A DNA stretch of 64,000 nt from Hyphomonadaceae bacterium BL14 (GCA_027627705.1 CP091242.1:1127765-1191764); one strand, 5' to 3'. Numbered from the stretch's first letter, positions 26,145 to 37,214 are shown. Notes: a model not told the origin generated them from the sequence alone. Made by a program: numbers and translations.

Positions 26145-27493
26145 CGCTTGCGCCCCCGCAGCTTCGTCTTCTTGATCAGCCCTTCATACTGATGGGCCAG
26201 AAGGTGGGACTGGATCTGCCCGACCGTATCCAGTGTCACCGACACCACGATCAGCAGGGCCGTGCCACCGATATAAAACGGAATGGACGGGTTCTGCATG
26301 CGCAGGATTTCCGGCAGCAGACAGACAGCCGCGAGATAGGCCGCGCCGATCACCGTCAGGCGGGTCAGCACGTAGTCCAGATATTCCGCGGTGCGCTTGC
26401 CCGGCCGGATACCCGGCAGGAAGCCGCCATACTTCTTCAGGTTATCGGCCACATCGTCCGGATTGAAGGTGATGGACGTGTAGAAGAAGGTGAAGAACAC
26501 GATCATCGCACCATAGAAGGCGATGAAGGCAGGTTGGCCAGGGCCGAGCAGTGCCACGATATCGCGCAGCCATGCCGGACCGGCTTGGTCGGAGAAGCCC
26601 GCAGCCGTCGCCGGCAGCAACAGAAGCGATGAGGCGAAGATCGCCGGGATCACGCCCGCCGTGTTCAGCTTGAGCGGCAGGAAGGAGGATTCGCCCCCCA
26701 TCATCCGGTTACCGACCTGGCGCTTGGGATACTGGGTCAGCAGGCGGCGCTGGGAGCGCTCGATGAACACCACGAAGGCCAGAACGGCGATCAGCATGGC
26801 AATCAGAGCGACCACAAGGCCGGCATTCAACTCGCCGGTACGCCCTTGCTCCAGCGTCTGGAACAGCGCGCGCGGCATTTCCGCGATAATGCCGGCGAAA
26901 ATGATCAGCGACACGCCATTGCCCACACCGCGCGCGGTGATCTGCTCACCCAGCCACAGCAGCAGCATGGTGCCACCCACCAGTGTGCTGACGGTGACCA
27001 CCAGGAAGAATATCCCGGGGTTCTGCGCGATCGTGTTGCCGGTCGTCACGTCGGGCTGCTGCATCGCGATCGCGATGGCGAAACCCTGCGCGGCGGCAAG
27101 CACCACGGTGAGATAGCGCGAATACTGATTGATCTGCTTGCGGCCCTGTTCGCCGCCTTCCTTCTTCATGCGCTCGAGCGCCGGCACGGTTGCCGCCATC
27201 AGCTGCATGATGATCGAAGCGGAGATGTAAGGCATCACGTTCAGCGCGAAGATCGCCATACGCTCCACGGCACCGCCGGAGAACATGTTGAACATGCCCA
27301 GCACGCCCTGGCTTTGCTGTTCGAACAGCATCGTGAACTGAGCCATGTCCACGCCAGGCAGCGGCACATAGGTGCCAATGCGGTAAATGATCAGAACGCC
27401 GAGCGTGAACAGGAGCCGCTTTTGCAGCTCCTTGGCCCGGGCGAATGCCCCGAAATTCATGTTCGCGGCGAGTTGTTCGGCGGCTGACGCCAT
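26141..27493 (-). CDS. secY: Protein translocase subunit SecY
   Basis: A 450-residue SecY, the channel of the Sec translocon, with about ten membrane segments. Conserved blocks include YRIGTYVPLPGVD, the plug-region MFNMFSGGA, a YPKRQVGNRMMGGESSFLPLKLN loop and the NLKKYGGFLPGIRPGKRT loop that contacts SecA and the ribosome. It ends the spc operon after rplO and overlaps adk. The partner secE is in this window next to nusG. Confidence 0.98.
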   Translation of the reverse strand: MASAAEQLAANMNFGAFARAKELQKRLLFTLGVLIIYRIGTYVPLPGVDMAQFTMLFEQQSQGVLGMFNMFSGGAVERMAIFALNVMPYISASIIMQLMAATVPALERMKKEGGEQGRKQINQYSRYLTVVLAAAQGFAIAIAMQQPDVTTGNTIAQNPGIFFLVVTVSTLVGGTMLLLWLGEQITARGVGNGVSLIIFAGIIAEMPRALFQTLEQGRTGELNAGLVVALIAMLIAVLAFVVFIERSQRRLLTQYPKRQVGNRMMGGESSFLPLKLNTAGVIPAIFASSLLLLPATAAGFSDQAGPAWLRDIVALLGPGQPAFIAFYGAMIVFFTFFYTSITFNPDDVADNLKKYGGFLPGIRPGKRTAEYLDYVLTRLTVIGAAYLAAVCLLPEILRMQNPSIPFYIGGTALLIVVSVTLDTVGQIQSHLLAHQYEGLIKKTKLRGRKR

Positions 27494-27562
27494 GGTGATC
27501 GATCACTCCCTCGCGCGAGACGCGCCGGCCCGGACGGTATCCGGGCCGGCGCCAGTCCGGCT

Positions 27563-28054
27563 TTACTCGGTTTCGGCTTCAGCTTTGGCGGCTTTGACCA
27601 CGGTCACGGTCACAGACCCGCCCGCTTTCTCGACCGCCGCGATGGCCGGGGCAGAGCCACCAGCCACAGTCAGGGTGATCTTGGTCGTCAGATCACCGCC
27701 GCCGATCAGACGCACGCCGTCCTTGGCGCGGCGGATCACGCCGGCAGCCTTGAGCGCGGCCGCGTCGACAGGCTGGCTCGCATCGAGCCGGCCCGCGTCG
27801 ATGGCGGTCTGGATGCGGCGCAGGGTGACCTCTGCATAGCGTGCCCGGTTCGGCTTGGTGAAGCCGCGCTTGGGAAGACGCTGGTGCAGCGGCATCTGGC
27901 CGCCTTCGAAACCCTTGATCGCCACGCCCGAACGGGATTTCTGGCCCTTGACGCCGCGCCCGCCGGTCTTGCCGGTGCCAGAGCCAATGCCGCGCCCGAC
28001 GCGCGTGCGCTCTTTGGTAGCGCCGGGATTGTCGCGCAATTCATTCAAGCGCAT
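27563..28054 (-). CDS. rplO: 50S ribosomal protein L15
   Basis: A 163-residue L15, a late-assembly large-subunit protein. The glycine-rich basic N-terminus ([21 protein letters not shown]) and the [18 protein letters not shown] block are characteristic. It lies between rpmD and secY in the usual order. The C-terminus is Ala/Glu-rich. Confidence 0.97.
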   Translation of the reverse strand: MRLNELRDNPGATKERTRVGRGIGSGTGKTGGRGVKGQKSRSGVAIKGFEGGQMPLHQRLPKRGFTKPNRARYAEVTLRRIQTAIDAGRLDASQPVDAAALKAAGVIRRAKDGVRLIGGGDLTTKITLTVAGGSAPAIAAVEKAGGSVTVTVVKAAKAEAETE

Positions 28055-28084
28055 AGCAATTCTCCTTCAGAAGCAGCCGGTCGG

Positions 28085-28270
28085 CTACTCCACGATCTCA
28101 ATCAGATGGGCGACCTTGCGGATCATGCCGCGCACAGACGGCGTGTCTTCAAGCTCGCGCTCGCGCCCGATCCGGCCCAGGCCAAGGCCCTTGAGGGTCG
28201 CGGCCTGCTCAGGCGGACGCCGGGTCGAGGACCCGGTCTGGCGCACGCGAACGGTTTTGGTAGCAGCCAT
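28085..28270 (-). CDS. rpmD: 50S ribosomal protein L30
   Basis: A 61-residue L30. [26 protein letters not shown] gives the single-domain fold start and [17 protein letters not shown] the typical end. It lies 12 bp after rpsE. Confidence 0.96.
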   Translation of the reverse strand: MAATKTVRVRQTGSSTRRPPEQAATLKGLGLGRIGRERELEDTPSVRGMIRKVAHLIEIVE

Positions 28271-28282
28271 AACGCCCTCCTC

Positions 28283-28867
28283 TTAGGACTCGATCGCTTC
28301 GGGCGAACTCGCCCCGTCCTGGCGGCGCTCCACCAGATCAGCAACCTTCAGACCGCGCTTGGCGGCGATTGAACGCGGGCTGTTCTGGGCCTTCAGGGCC
28401 TGGAACGTGGCGCGCACCATGTTGTAGGGGTTCGACGAACCGGTGGATTTGGCCACCACGTCCTGAACGCCGAGCGATTCCAGCACAGCGCGCATCGGAC
28501 CGCCAGCAATCACGCCGGTACCCGGAGGGGCCGAGCGCAGGATCACCTTGCCCGCTCCCCAACGCCCGTGGGCGTCATGGTGCAGGGTACGGCCTTCACG
28601 CAGCGGCACGCGGACCATCATCTTCTTGGCTTCTTCCGTCGCCTTGCGGATGGCTTCGGGAACCTCGCGGGCCTTGCCCTGGCCGAAGCCGACGCGGCCC
28701 TTCTGGTCGCCCACGATGGCGAGCGCGGCGAACTGGAAGTTCCGGCCACCCTTCACCGTCTTGGCGACGCGGTTGATCTGGACGAGCTTGTCGACCAGTT
28801 CCGGTTCCGCGTTGTCCTCGTCCCTGCGGCGGCGGTCGCGGCCGCCGCGATTGTCTTCACGAGCCAT
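28283..28867 (-). CDS. rpsE: 30S ribosomal protein S5
   Basis: A 194-residue S5, important for decoding accuracy. The double-stranded RNA-binding part reads [27 protein letters not shown] with the loop [14 protein letters not shown], followed by the conserved [15 protein letters not shown]. The N-terminus carries an extra Arg/Asp-rich stretch (residues 2-22). Confidence 0.98.
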   Translation of the reverse strand: MAREDNRGGRDRRRRDEDNAEPELVDKLVQINRVAKTVKGGRNFQFAALAIVGDQKGRVGFGQGKAREVPEAIRKATEEAKKMMVRVPLREGRTLHHDAHGRWGAGKVILRSAPPGTGVIAGGPMRAVLESLGVQDVVAKSTGSSNPYNMVRATFQALKAQNSPRSIAAKRGLKVADLVERRQDGASSPEAIES

Positions 28868-28880
28868 GGCGTTCGCTCCC

Positions 28881-29234
28881 TTAGAAGTTCAGGCCGCCCT
28901 CGCGGGCAGCGTCAGCGAGCGCTTTGACGCGCCCGTGGTACATGTAGCCGCCGCGGTCGAACACCACGTCGGTCAAGCCTTTTTCCTTCGCACGCTCGGC
29001 GACGAGCTTGCCGACGGTTTCGGCTGCGCTGACCGTGGCGCCGTTGGCTTCCTTGCCCTGTTCGAGCGAGGACGCCGCGGCGACCGTAAGGCCATTCGCA
29101 TCGTCGATGATCTGCGCGTAGATATGCTTGGACGACCGGAACACGGACAAGCGCGGCCGGCCATTGGCCAGTTTGCGGATCCGGGCGCGGGTGCGCTGCG
29201 TGCGGCGGCGCATTTTCTCGGCTGAGGTTTTCAT
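28881..29234 (-). CDS. rplR: 50S ribosomal protein L18
   Basis: A 117-residue L18 that binds 5S r[21 protein letters not shown] and the C-terminal [26 protein letters not shown] are the family blocks. The frame also has a GTG immediately before the ATG at 29234; the ATG is chosen, and initiation at GTG would add one residue. It lies between rplF and rpsE. Confidence 0.97.
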   Translation of the reverse strand: MKTSAEKMRRRTQRTRARIRKLANGRPRLSVFRSSKHIYAQIIDDANGLTVAAASSLEQGKEANGATVSAAETVGKLVAERAKEKGLTDVVFDRGGYMYHGRVKALADAAREGGLNF

Positions 29235-29244
29235 CACCAGGACC

Positions 29245-29778
29245 CTATTTCTTCTTGCCTTCTTTGCGGCGCACTTGCTCGGTCGCGTACTTCACGCCCT
29301 TGCCCTTGTAAGGCTCAGGCGAACGGAACCGGCGAATTTCCGCCGCAGTCTGACCAACCGCCTGAGCGTCCGGCCCTTCAATCTTGATCTCGGTCGGCTT
29401 GGGGACCGTGATCGTGATCCCCTTGCGCGGGGTGTAGATCACGTCGTGGGAAAAGCCCAAAGCCAGCTTCAGATCCGTGCCCTGCATTTGGGCACGATAC
29501 CCGACGCCCACAAGCTCCAGGCTCTTCTCGAACCCGTTCGTGACGCCCAGGACCATGTTCTTCAGGCGCGCGCGGGCGGTGCCGTACATCGCCTTGGCGG
29601 TCTTGGAGTTCTCGACCGGCGCGACCTTCAGGGCACCGTCTTCATGACGGATGCTCACACTGGACGGCGCCGAAAAGCTCAGCTCGCCCTTGGGGCCCTT
29701 CACCATCACCACGCCCGAATTCACCGAGGCGGTGACGCCAGAGGGAATTTCAACAGGCAGCTTGCCTAATCTCGACAT
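29245..29778 (-). CDS. rplF: 50S ribosomal protein L6
   Basis: A 177-residue L6 with the usual two repeated alpha/beta domains. It begins [15 protein letters not shown], and the C-terminal rRNA-binding block includes [27 protein letters not shown](V)KY. It supports the factor-binding region of the large subunit. It lies 15 bp after rpsH. Confidence 0.98.
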   Translation of the reverse strand: MSRLGKLPVEIPSGVTASVNSGVVMVKGPKGELSFSAPSSVSIRHEDGALKVAPVENSKTAKAMYGTARARLKNMVLGVTNGFEKSLELVGVGYRAQMQGTDLKLALGFSHDVIYTPRKGITITVPKPTEIKIEGPDAQAVGQTAAEIRRFRSPEPYKGKGVKYATEQVRRKEGKKK

Positions 29779-29793
29779 GTTAGCCTCCTGTTC

Positions 29794-30192
29794 CTAGCTG
29801 ACGTGGCAAAGGATCTCGCCGCCGACATTCTTCGCGCGCGCAGACGTATCGCTCATCACACCCTGGGGGGTCGAGATGATGGCGATGCCCAGCCCGTTCT
29901 GAACCAGCGGCAGGTCGCGAACCTTGCGGTACTCGCGCCGACCCGGCTTCGACACGCGCTGGATCTGGGAGATCACAGGCGCGCCTTCGTAATACTTCAG
30001 CTCAATGTCGAACTGCTTGAAGCCGCGCGCGTCCACACTTTCGGTGTAGCCGCGGATATAGCCTTCATCGAGCAGAACGTCGAGCACGCGGCCGCGCAGT
30101 GCGGACGCCGGCGTGGAAACGCTGGTGCGCTTGCGCATCAGAGCGTTGCGGATGCGGGTCAGCATATCGCCGAGCGGATCGTTCACAGACAT
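29794..30192 (-). CDS. rpsH: 30S ribosomal protein S8
   Basis: A 132-residue S8, a primary 16S rRNA binder and, in Escherichia coli, the spc-operon translational repressor. [19 protein letters not shown] and the C-terminal [16 protein letters not shown] block identify it. Whether it represses rplE here is not visible from sequence. Confidence 0.98.
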   Translation of the reverse strand: MSVNDPLGDMLTRIRNALMRKRTSVSTPASALRGRVLDVLLDEGYIRGYTESVDARGFKQFDIELKYYEGAPVISQIQRVSKPGRREYRKVRDLPLVQNGLGIAIISTPQGVMSDTSARAKNVGGEILCHVS

Positions 30193-30203
30193 GTCCTGAC
30201 CTC

Positions 30204-30509
30204 CTACCAGCTCGACTTGACCATGCCCGGGATCATCCCGTGGCTGGCCAGTTGACGCAGCGCGATACGCGACATCTTCAGCTTGCGGTAATACGCGCGC
30301 GGACGGCCGCTGATCTGGCAGCGGTTGCGAATGCGCGACGGCGCGGAATTACGCGGCAGGTCGGCCAGCTTCAGCTGGGCGGCGAACCGTTCTTCCACCG
30401 GTTTGGACTGGTCCCGGGCGACTGCCTTCAACGCGGCGCGGCGGGCAGCGAAACGCTCCGCCAGACGCTGACGCTTCTGGTTACGCTCGATAGCGCTCTT
30501 CTTGGCCAT
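30204..30509 (-). CDS. rpsN: 30S ribosomal protein S14 (zinc-free type)
   Basis: A 101-residue S14 of the long form. [20 protein letters not shown] and [22 protein letters not shown] are diagnostic. Only one cysteine is present, so it is the zinc-independent version. It lies between rplE and rpsH. Confidence 0.97.
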   Translation of the reverse strand: MAKKSAIERNQKRQRLAERFAARRAALKAVARDQSKPVEERFAAQLKLADLPRNSAPSRIRNRCQISGRPRAYYRKLKMSRIALRQLASHGMIPGMVKSSW

Positions 30510-30559
30510 TCAAATCTCTCCTGCGTGCGGCGCCACCATGGTGCCGCGCTCCTGCTGCG

Positions 30560-31120
30560 TCAGTTCGTGAACGGGAAATCGAACTCGGCCAGCAGGGCCT
30601 TCGCTTCCTCATTGGTATTCGCGGTGGTGCACACGATGATGTCCATGCCGCGGATCTTGTCGACTTTGTCGTAGTTGATCTCCGGGAACACGATGTGCTC
30701 CTTGAGACCCATGGCGTAGTTGCCGCGCCCGTCAAAGCTCTTGCCGTTCAGGCCGCGGAAGTCACGCACCCGCGGCAAAGCCACAGTCACGAGACGGTCG
30801 AGAAACTCGTACATCCGGTCCTTGCGCAGCGTCACCTTGGCGCCGATCAGCTGGTCTTCACGCAGCTTGAAACCGGCGATCGAGGTTTTGGCCGCCGTGG
30901 CGACCGGCTTCTGACCGGAAATCATCTGCAGATCGGCCAGCGCGCCCTGGATCTTCTTGGAATCCTGGGCCGCCTCGCCAACGCCCATGTTGATCACGAC
31001 CTTGTCCAGGCGCGGGATCTGCATGTCGTTGGTATAACCGAATTTTTCCTTCAGACGCGCGCGGATTTCCTCGCGGTAGCGCGTCTTCAGGCGCGGTTCG
31101 TACGTTGCGATGTCAGACAT
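30560..31120 (-). CDS. rplE: 50S ribosomal protein L5
   Basis: A 186-residue L5, the 5S rRNA binder near the P-site tRNA. The blocks [36 protein letters not shown] and [21 protein letters not shown] are conserved. Its start overlaps the end of rplX by 8 nt, implying coupling. Confidence 0.98.
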   Translation of the reverse strand: MSDIATYEPRLKTRYREEIRARLKEKFGYTNDMQIPRLDKVVINMGVGEAAQDSKKIQGALADLQMISGQKPVATAAKTSIAGFKLREDQLIGAKVTLRKDRMYEFLDRLVTVALPRVRDFRGLNGKSFDGRGNYAMGLKEHIVFPEINYDKVDKIRGMDIIVCTTANTNEEAKALLAEFDFPFTN

Positions 31121-31430
31121 CGATCACCTCGCCGGACTTCTTGGCTACGCGCACTTTCTTGCCGTCCTTGTCCATCTTGAAGCCGACACGCGTCGCTTCA
31201 CCGGTCTTCGGATCGGCCAGAGCCACGTTGGACACGTGGATGGCGGCGTCTTTCTCTTCAATTCCGCCAGCGCTTGTCTGCGTCGCGCGCTGGTGGCGCT
31301 TCACCGTGTTCACGCCCGAAACCACAACGCGGTTTTCGCTCGGAAGCACTTTGGTCACCTGACCGGTCTTGCCCTTGTCGCGACCGGCCAGGACGACGAC
31401 CTTGTCGCCCTTTTTGATTTTAGCGGCCAT
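31113..31430 (-). CDS. rplX: 50S ribosomal protein L24
   Basis: A 105-residue L24, an assembly initiator of the large subunit. The KOW region reads [25 protein letters not shown]. It lies 2 bp after rplN and overlaps rplE by 8 nt. Confidence 0.97.
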   Translation of the reverse strand: MAAKIKKGDKVVVLAGRDKGKTGQVTKVLPSENRVVVSGVNTVKRHQRATQTSAGGIEEKDAAIHVSNVALADPKTGEATRVGFKMDKDGKKVRVAKKSGEVIDV

Positions 31431-31432
31431 GA

Positions 31433-31801
31433 CTACAGCACCTCCGGCGCCAGGGAGACGATCTTCATGTGCTGCTTGGCGCGCAGCTCACGCGGCACCG
31501 GCCCGAAGATCCGGGTGCCGATCGGCTCGTTATTGTTGTTGATCAGAACAGCCGCGTTCGTGTCGAAGCGGATCACCGATCCGTCACGGCGCTTGATGTC
31601 CTTGGCGGTGCGCACGACCACGGCCTTGCGCACATCACCTTTTTTAACTCGGCCCTTGGGAGTGGCTTCCTTGATCGAGACGACGATGATGTCGCCTACG
31701 CCCGCATAGCGCCGCTTCGCGCCGCCGAGCACCTTGATGCACTGCACGCGGCGGGCGCCGGAATTATCGGCCACCTCCAGATTGGTTTGCATCTGGATCA
31801 T
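31433..31801 (-). CDS. rplN: 50S ribosomal protein L14
   Basis: A 122-residue L14 at the intersubunit face. [27 protein letters not shown] and [25 protein letters not shown] are near-universal. It follows rpsQ after a 43-bp gap. Confidence 0.98.
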   Translation of the reverse strand: MIQMQTNLEVADNSGARRVQCIKVLGGAKRRYAGVGDIIVVSIKEATPKGRVKKGDVRKAVVVRTAKDIKRRDGSVIRFDTNAAVLINNNNEPIGTRIFGPVPRELRAKQHMKIVSLAPEVL

Positions 31802-31844
31802 TGGAAGGTCTCCGTTATCGGACGACCGCCCCTCAGATCAGGCT

Positions 31845-32081
31845 TCAGGCCTGATCGGGGACGATCTCCCACCGCTTGAGTTTCGATTTGGGCGCGCATT
31901 CCTGGATCTGGACGCGCTCGCCCACCTTGCCCACGCCATTTTCATCATGAGCGTGGTATTTCTTTGTCCGGCGCACGGTCTTGCGCAGCAGCGGATGGAG
32001 GAAGGTACGCTCAACGCGCACGATCACCGTCTTTTCCTGCTTGTCGCTGACCACGACGCCTTGAAGGATGCGCTTCGGCAT
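31845..32081 (-). CDS. rpsQ: 30S ribosomal protein S17
   Basis: A 78-residue S17. [21 protein letters not shown] and [20 protein letters not shown] are the OB-fold landmarks. The ATG at 32081 is the family start, 4 bp after the rpmC stop; an upstream extension would run through rpmC in another frame and is rejected. Confidence 0.97.
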   Translation of the reverse strand: MPKRILQGVVVSDKQEKTVIVRVERTFLHPLLRKTVRRTKKYHAHDENGVGKVGERVQIQECAPKSKLKRWEIVPDQA

Positions 32082-32085
32082 AACC

Positions 32086-32289
32086 TCAGCTCCCCTGGGT
32101 CTGAAGCGCGCGCCGGCGCTGATCCGTCTTGATCCGGGCGATATCCCGGCGGATCTGCATAAAGCGCGCGGTGTTCTCAAGCTGGCCGGTGGCCCGCTGG
32201 AACCGCAAATTGAACTGTTCTTTCTTGAGCTTGAGGAGCGAGTCCTGAAGCTGGTCGTCGCTGAGTGCGCGCACGTCTTCGCCTGTCAT
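32086..32289 (-). CDS. rpmC: 50S ribosomal protein L29
   Basis: A 67-residue L29 near the peptide exit tunnel. The helical hairpin includes [19 protein letters not shown] and [12 protein letters not shown], as in the family. It is packed between rplP and rpsQ. Confidence 0.96.
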   Translation of the reverse strand: MTGEDVRALSDDQLQDSLLKLKKEQFNLRFQRATGQLENTARFMQIRRDIARIKTDQRRRALQTQGS

Positions 32290-32302
32290 CAGGGCCTCTC
32301 CC

Positions 32303-32716
32303 TTACTCGCCCGGACGGGTTACGACCCGGGTCTTGATCGGCAATTTGGCTGCGCCGAGGCGAAGCGCCTCGCGCGCCACATCGTCAGGCACGCCGTCAA
32401 TTTCAAACATGATCCGGCCCGGCTTGACGCGGGCGGCCCAGAACTCGGGCGAGCCCTTGCCTTTACCCATCCGCACTTCGGTCGGCTTTTTCGACACCGG
32501 CACGTCGGGGAACACACGGATCCAGACCCGGCCGGCACGCTTCATGTGGCGCGTGATGGCCCGGCGGGTGGCTTCGATCTGGCGCGCGGTCACGCGCTCA
32601 GGCTCCATGGCCTTCAGCCCGTAGGAGCCGAAGTTCAACGTGAACCCGCCCTTCGCCACGCCGCTGATGCGGCCTTTGTGCGCTTTGCGGAATTTGGTGC
32701 GCTTCGGTTGAAGCAT
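32303..32716 (-). CDS. rplP: 50S ribosomal protein L16
   Basis: A 137-residue L16 next to the peptidyl transferase centre. [16 protein letters not shown] and [22 protein letters not shown] are diagnostic. It lies 24 bp after rpsC. Confidence 0.98.
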   Translation of the reverse strand: MLQPKRTKFRKAHKGRISGVAKGGFTLNFGSYGLKAMEPERVTARQIEATRRAITRHMKRAGRVWIRVFPDVPVSKKPTEVRMGKGKGSPEFWAARVKPGRIMFEIDGVPDDVAREALRLGAAKLPIKTRVVTRPGE

Positions 32717-32740
32717 GATGGCGTCTCCCTTGTTCCGCTA

Positions 32741-33445
32741 TTACGCCGCTTGCCGGCCCGACCGGTTGCGCTGCTCACCGGAGTCGAGCATGCGCTTTTC
32801 CTGGGCCATCGGATCGTGCTCGAGGATCTCGCCTTTGTAGATCCACACCTTGATCCCGATAATGCCCATCGCGGTCTTGGCTTCGGCGAAGCCATAATCG
32901 ATATCGGCGCGCAGCGTGTGCAGCGGCACCGAGCCTTCGGAATACTTCTCGACGCGCGCGATTTCCGCGCCGCCCAGACGGCCGCCAACCATGATCTTGC
33001 AGCCCAGAGCGCCCATGCGCATCGTGGTCTGAAGCGAGCGCTTCATCGCGCGGCGGAACGCGATACGGCGCTCCAGCTGCTGGGCGATGCTCTCGGCAAC
33101 CAGGGTGGCGTCCACTTCCGGCTTGCGCACCTCAACCAGGTTGAGGAACACTTCGCCGTCGACCATCTTCGAGATTTCCTTGCGGAGCTTCTCGATATCG
33201 CCGCCTTTTTTGCCGATCACCACACCCGGACGCGCCGTGTGGATAGTGATGCGGCACTTCTTGTGCGGGCGCTCGATGATGATGCGCGAGATCGACGCGG
33301 TCTTGAGCTTGTCTTTCAGGAACGCGCGGATCTTGATGTCTTCGTGCAGAAGGTCGGCGTATTCCTCGCCCTTGGCGTACCAGCGCGAATCCCAGGTCCG
33401 GTTGATACCAAGACGCAGGCCGATCGGATTGACTTTCTGACCCAT
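32741..33445 (-). CDS. rpsC: 30S ribosomal protein S3
   Basis: A 234-residue S3 at the mRNA entry site. [24 protein letters not shown] opens it, the KH domain has [18 protein letters not shown], and the C-terminal domain has [20 protein letters not shown]. It overlaps rplV by one base. Confidence 0.98.
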   Translation of the reverse strand: MGQKVNPIGLRLGINRTWDSRWYAKGEEYADLLHEDIKIRAFLKDKLKTASISRIIIERPHKKCRITIHTARPGVVIGKKGGDIEKLRKEISKMVDGEVFLNLVEVRKPEVDATLVAESIAQQLERRIAFRRAMKRSLQTTMRMGALGCKIMVGGRLGGAEIARVEKYSEGSVPLHTLRADIDYGFAEAKTAMGIIGIKVWIYKGEILEHDPMAQEKRMLDSGEQRNRSGRQAA

Positions 33446-33825
33446 CAGACGGTCTCCTCAACTTCGCGCACGACGATCGTCAGCTCGGAGAACGGCTTCA
33501 GGATTTTGGCGCCGCGGCCGCGTGCGCGGGCCCGGAAGCGCTTCATCACCAGGTTCTTGCCGACATAGGCCTCGGACACGACCAGCGAGTCGATGTCCAG
33601 ACCGTGATTGTTTTCCGCATTCGCGACCGCAGACTGGAGCAGCTTCTTCACGTCCGCCGAGGCCCGCTTGCGCGAGAACTCGAGATCGTTGAGCGCACGC
33701 TCCACCTTCTTGCCGCGGATCATCGTGGCAATGAGGTTGAGCTTTTGCGGGCTGATACGCAGCATGCGCAGCTTGGCGCGCGCTTCGTTATCGGCGACCC
33801 GCCGGGGGTTCTTCGCCTGACCCAT
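33445..33825 (-). CDS. rplV: 50S ribosomal protein L22
   Basis: A 126-residue L22 lining the exit tunnel. [26 protein letters not shown] and the tip region [20 protein letters not shown] identify it. It lies 2 bp after rpsS. Confidence 0.97.
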   Translation of the reverse strand: MGQAKNPRRVADNEARAKLRMLRISPQKLNLIATMIRGKKVERALNDLEFSRKRASADVKKLLQSAVANAENNHGLDIDSLVVSEAYVGKNLVMKRFRARARGRGAKILKPFSELTIVVREVEETV

Positions 33826-33827
33826 GG

Positions 33828-34106
33828 CTACTTCCTCTTCGCCTTCTTGTCCGCCGCGTGGCCGTAATAGGTGCGCGTCGGAGCGAACTCGCCCAGCTTG
33901 TGGCCCACCATCTCTTCCGAGACGACCACCGGGATGAACTTGTTGCCGTTATGAACCTGGAACGTCAGGCCCACGAATTGCGGCATCACCGTCGAGCGGC
34001 GCGACCACGTCTTGATCGCCTGCTTGCGCCCGGCAGAGTGCGCAGCGTCGGCTTTCTTCAGGAGGTGCCCGTCAACAAACGGGCCTTTCCAGACAGAGCG
34101 AGGCAT
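33828..34106 (-). CDS. rpsS: 30S ribosomal protein S19
   Basis: A 92-residue S19. [36 protein letters not shown] and [15 protein letters not shown] are conserved. It lies 12 bp after rplB. Confidence 0.98.
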   Translation of the reverse strand: MPRSVWKGPFVDGHLLKKADAAHSAGRKQAIKTWSRRSTVMPQFVGLTFQVHNGNKFIPVVVSEEMVGHKLGEFAPTRTYYGHAADKKAKRK

Positions 34107-34118
34107 GTGAGCCGTCCC

Positions 34119-34955
34119 CTAGCGTTTCTTGCGCTCGTGGCGCGAGCGGATGATGAATTTACTGGTCGATTTGTTCGACCGCGTGCGCGGACCCTTGGTC
34201 GGCTTGCCCCACGGGGTCACCGGGTGGCGGCCGCCCGAGGTGCGGCCTTCGCCGCCGCCGTGCGGGTGGTCGACCGGGTTCATGGCCACGCCGCGCACTG
34301 ACGGGCGCTTGCCCATGTGACGCTTGCGGCCGGCTTTACCCAGATTGATGTTCAGATGGTCCGCGTTCGACACAGCGCCGATCGTGGCCATGCAGTCCTG
34401 GTGCACCGCGCGCAGTTCGCCACTCATCAGGCGCAGCTGGGCGTAGCCCGCATCGCGGCCAACCAGCTGGGCATAAGCGCCGGCAGACCGCGCGATCTGA
34501 CCGCCCTTCAGGGGCTTCAGCTCGACATTGTGCACGATCGTACCGACCGGCATCGCCTTGAGGGGCATGGCATTGCCCGGCTTCACGTCCACACGCTCGC
34601 CGGCCAGAACCGCATCACCCACCGCCAGGCGCTGAGGCGCCAGGATGTAGGCGAGCTCGCCGTCTTCATAGCGGATCAGCGCGATGAAGGCGGTGCGGTT
34701 GGGGTCATACTCCAGACGCTCGACCGTGGCGGGCACGTCGAATTTGCGGCGTTTGAAGTCGATCACGCGATACAGGCGCTTGGCACCGCCGCCGATGCGG
34801 CGGGCGGTGATGCGCCCGGTATTGTTGCGGCCGCCCTTCTTGCGAAGGCCCTCGACGAGGGTCTTCTCCGGCTTGCCGGCATGCAGCTCGCTACGGTCCA
34901 CCAGCACAAGCGCGCGGCGGCCGGGCGAGGTCGGCTTGAAGAATTTCAGAGCCAT
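34119..34955 (-). CDS. rplB: 50S ribosomal protein L2
   Basis: A 278-residue L2, required for subunit joining and peptidyl transfer. The universal C-terminal stretch [18 protein letters not shown], holding the functionally important histidine, is present, with [19 protein letters not shown] in the N-terminal half. It lies between rplW and rpsS. Confidence 0.98.
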   Translation of the reverse strand: MALKFFKPTSPGRRALVLVDRSELHAGKPEKTLVEGLRKKGGRNNTGRITARRIGGGAKRLYRVIDFKRRKFDVPATVERLEYDPNRTAFIALIRYEDGELAYILAPQRLAVGDAVLAGERVDVKPGNAMPLKAMPVGTIVHNVELKPLKGGQIARSAGAYAQLVGRDAGYAQLRLMSGELRAVHQDCMATIGAVSNADHLNINLGKAGRKRHMGKRPSVRGVAMNPVDHPHGGGEGRTSGGRHPVTPWGKPTKGPRTRSNKSTSKFIIRSRHERKKR

Positions 34956-34979
34956 GGTCTCTCTCCTTCGTGCGCGCGT

Positions 34980-35273
34980 CTAGAGGCCCGTGGTGACGTC
35001 AATGGAGTGACCGTCTTCGAGGGTCACAACCGCTTTCTTGACGTCATCACGCCGGCCTTTAATGCCGCGGAAACGTTTGGTTTTGCCTTTTTGGATGAGG
35101 GTGTTCACGGCCTTAACCTTGACCTTGAACAATTCCTCGACCGCCTCGGCGATATCTTTCTTGGTCGCGTCCAGGGGCACGCGGAACACCACCTTGTTGT
35201 CTTCCGACAGAAGGGTGGATTTTTCCGTGATCACCGGCGCGATCAGAGTGTCGTAATGACGCGGAGCGGGCAT
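34980..35273 (-). CDS. rplW: 50S ribosomal protein L23
   Basis: A 97-residue L23, the docking site at the tunnel exit for signal recognition particle and trigger factor. [17 protein letters not shown] and [22 protein letters not shown] are typical. A GTG sits directly before the ATG; ATG 35273 is chosen because AGGAGG lies 7 nt upstream of it. It overlaps the rplD stop in TGATG. Confidence 0.97.
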   Translation of the reverse strand: MPAPRHYDTLIAPVITEKSTLLSEDNKVVFRVPLDATKKDIAEAVEELFKVKVKAVNTLIQKGKTKRFRGIKGRRDDVKKAVVTLEDGHSIDVTTGL

Positions 35274-35911
35274 CACGCAGCCTCCTGCGGCGCGAGCCGC
35301 TCGTTGATCTTGTCCAGAGCCGCACGCGTCAGCACCAGGGTGTCCCGGCGCAGCACGTCATAAACGTTCAGCCCTTGAGCGGGCAGCACGTCAATGAGCG
35401 GCACGTTGCGCGCGGCGCGCGCAAAGTTCTCGTCCAGCGTCTCGCCGTCGATGATCAGCGCATTGCTGAGCCCGAGCTTGGCGAACAGAGCGACCAGATC
35501 GCGGGTCTTGGGCGCATCAAGGCGCGCCTCGTCCAGCACGATCAGCTGATTGCCACCCGCCTTGGCCGACAGCGCATGGCGCAGGGCCAGCGCGCGGACC
35601 TTCTTGGGCAGGTCGGTAGCGTGCGAACGCACGCGCGGCCCGTGGGCCACACCGCCACCGACAAAGTTCGGGGCCGAACGCGCACCGTGACGCGCGCCGC
35701 CAGTGCCCTTCTGCTTGTACATTTTCTTGGTCGTGCGGGCGATCTCGCTGCGCTGCTTGACCTTGTGATTACCGGTCTGGCGCTGCGACAGCTGCCATTT
35801 GACGCAACGGTGCAGGAGGTCGGCGCGGATCTCGGCGATGCCGAAAATATCCGCGTTCAGCTCAACCGACCCGGCCTTGCCGGCGTCCAGCTTGACGACG
35901 TCGATCTTCAT
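35273..35911 (-). CDS. rplD: 50S ribosomal protein L4
   Basis: A 212-residue L4, which in Escherichia coli also represses its own S10 operon. The tunnel loop includes [31 protein letters not shown]. It overlaps rplC by 4 nt and rplW by one base. Autoregulation here would act at the long rpsJ leader; this is inference only. Confidence 0.97.
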   Translation of the reverse strand: MKIDVVKLDAGKAGSVELNADIFGIAEIRADLLHRCVKWQLSQRQTGNHKVKQRSEIARTTKKMYKQKGTGGARHGARSAPNFVGGGVAHGPRVRSHATDLPKKVRALALRHALSAKAGGNQLIVLDEARLDAPKTRDLVALFAKLGLSNALIIDGETLDENFARAARNVPLIDVLPAQGLNVYDVLRRDTLVLTRAALDKINERLAPQEAA

Positions 35912-36732
35912 TGGTTGGACCCTTCATTCCCGGCGTCAGCCTCGGCGGCGTGGATCTGGTCTTCGGTCGGCGCGCCTTCAGAGACCATGTCAGCTTCTGC
36001 GCTGCCCGGGGGCGGCGTGTCGAGTTCTTCAGTCGGTACGGTGCGCAGACCGGCCGGATACGGCAGATCGTGTGCGCCCGCGCCTTTGACGGCGTCGCGC
36101 ACTTCAACCCACGAACCGGCAGAGCCCGGAACCGCGCCCTTGATCAGGATCAGGCCACGCTCGGCGTCAACGCGCACCACTTCAAGACCTTGCGTGGTCA
36201 CACGCTCGGAACCGAGATGGCCGGCCATTTTCTTGCCCTTGAACACCCGGCCCGGATCCTGGTTCTGACCGGTGGAGCCGTGGGCGCGGTGCGAGACGGA
36301 CACGCCGTGCGAGGCGCGCATGCCGCCAAAATTCCAGCGCTTCATGGCGCCGGCGAAACCCTTACCGATGGTGATGCCGGCGACATCGACTTTCTGGCCC
36401 GGGACAAAGTGTTCCGCGGACAGCTCGGCACCGGCGTCAACCAGGGCGTCTTCGCTCACACGAAACTCGACCAGCTTGCGCTTGGGTTCAACCGAAGCCT
36501 TGGCGAAATGACCGCGCATGGCCTTGGTGGTGCGGCGCACTTTCGCCTTGCCCACGCCCAGCTGCAGGGCGGTATACCCGTCGCGCTCGGTGGTGCGCTG
36601 GGCGACGACCTGAATGCCGCCGTCCAGATGCAGCACGGTGACCGGTACGTGATTGCCTTCCGGCGTGAACACGCGGGTCATGCCGAGCTTCTTGGCCACA
36701 AGGCCGGTGCGCAATTTAACTGCCTGGCTCAT
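35908..36732 (-). CDS. rplC: 50S ribosomal protein L3 with acidic C-terminal extension
   Basis: A 274-residue L3, a primary assembly protein. It starts [22 protein letters not shown] and has the central loop [33 protein letters not shown] (methylated glutamine region GQNQDPG). After the fold ends near residue 230 it has roughly 40 extra residues of Pro, Glu, Asp and Ala ([11 protein letters not shown] onward). Alphaproteobacterial L3 proteins are often longer than the roughly 210-residue Escherichia coli one. It overlaps rplD by 4 nt. Confidence 0.97.
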   Translation of the reverse strand: MSQAVKLRTGLVAKKLGMTRVFTPEGNHVPVTVLHLDGGIQVVAQRTTERDGYTALQLGVGKAKVRRTTKAMRGHFAKASVEPKRKLVEFRVSEDALVDAGAELSAEHFVPGQKVDVAGITIGKGFAGAMKRWNFGGMRASHGVSVSHRAHGSTGQNQDPGRVFKGKKMAGHLGSERVTTQGLEVVRVDAERGLILIKGAVPGSAGSWVEVRDAVKGAGAHDLPYPAGLRTVPTEELDTPPPGSAEADMVSEGAPTEDQIHAAEADAGNEGSNQ

Positions 36733-36736
36733 CGCC

Positions 36737-37051
36737 CTACGCTCCCAGCTTGATCTCGACGTCGACGCCAGCCGACAGGTCGAGCTTCATCAGCGCGTCG
36801 ACGGTCTGGGGGGTCGGGTCGACGATATCGAGCACGCGCTTGTGCGTGCGGATTTCGAACTGCTCGCGCGACTTCTTGTCGATGTGCGGGCCGCGCAGCA
36901 CGGTGAACTTCTCAATGCGCGTAGGCAGCGGGATCGGCCCGCGCACGTTCGCGCCGGTGCGCTTCGCCGTCGACACGATCTCGCTGGCCGACGAATCGAG
37001 CACGCGGTGATCAAACGCCTTCAGGCGAATTCGGATATTCTGCTGCGCCAT
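36737..37051 (-). CDS. rpsJ: 30S ribosomal protein S10 (NusE)
   Basis: A 104-residue S10, which also acts with NusB and NusG in antitermination. [23 protein letters not shown] and [29 protein letters not shown] are diagnostic. The ATG at 37051 is the family start; the longer open frame upstream is leader. It is the first gene of the S10 operon, behind a promoter at 37186-37214 with a leader of roughly 130 nt that contains a GCCCT/AGGGC hairpin at 37150-37162. Confidence 0.98.
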   Translation of the reverse strand: MAQQNIRIRLKAFDHRVLDSSASEIVSTAKRTGANVRGPIPLPTRIEKFTVLRGPHIDKKSREQFEIRTHKRVLDIVDPTPQTVDALMKLDLSAGVDVEIKLGA

Positions 37052-37185
37052 TGGTCCGGTCCCAACATGCGCAAGGGCCGCGCCAAGGGCCGGATCGCCC
37101 CCCGCAGCACTCGCGCGCCAAATTGTTTTCGCTTCAGGAGTTGCGTTTGCCCTCAAAGGGCACAGCCAACTCGTCAGAGGGAGGG

Positions 37186-37214
37186 TGGATACTCCCACCT
37201 GCCCCGCCCGTCAA
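37186..37214 (-). promoter_or_regulatory. Candidate S10-operon promoter
   Basis: A -35 box TTGACG (37209-37214) and -10 box TATCCA (37186-37191) lie 17 bp apart on the minus strand, about 135 bp before rpsJ, in the gap after tuf. Confidence 0.6.
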
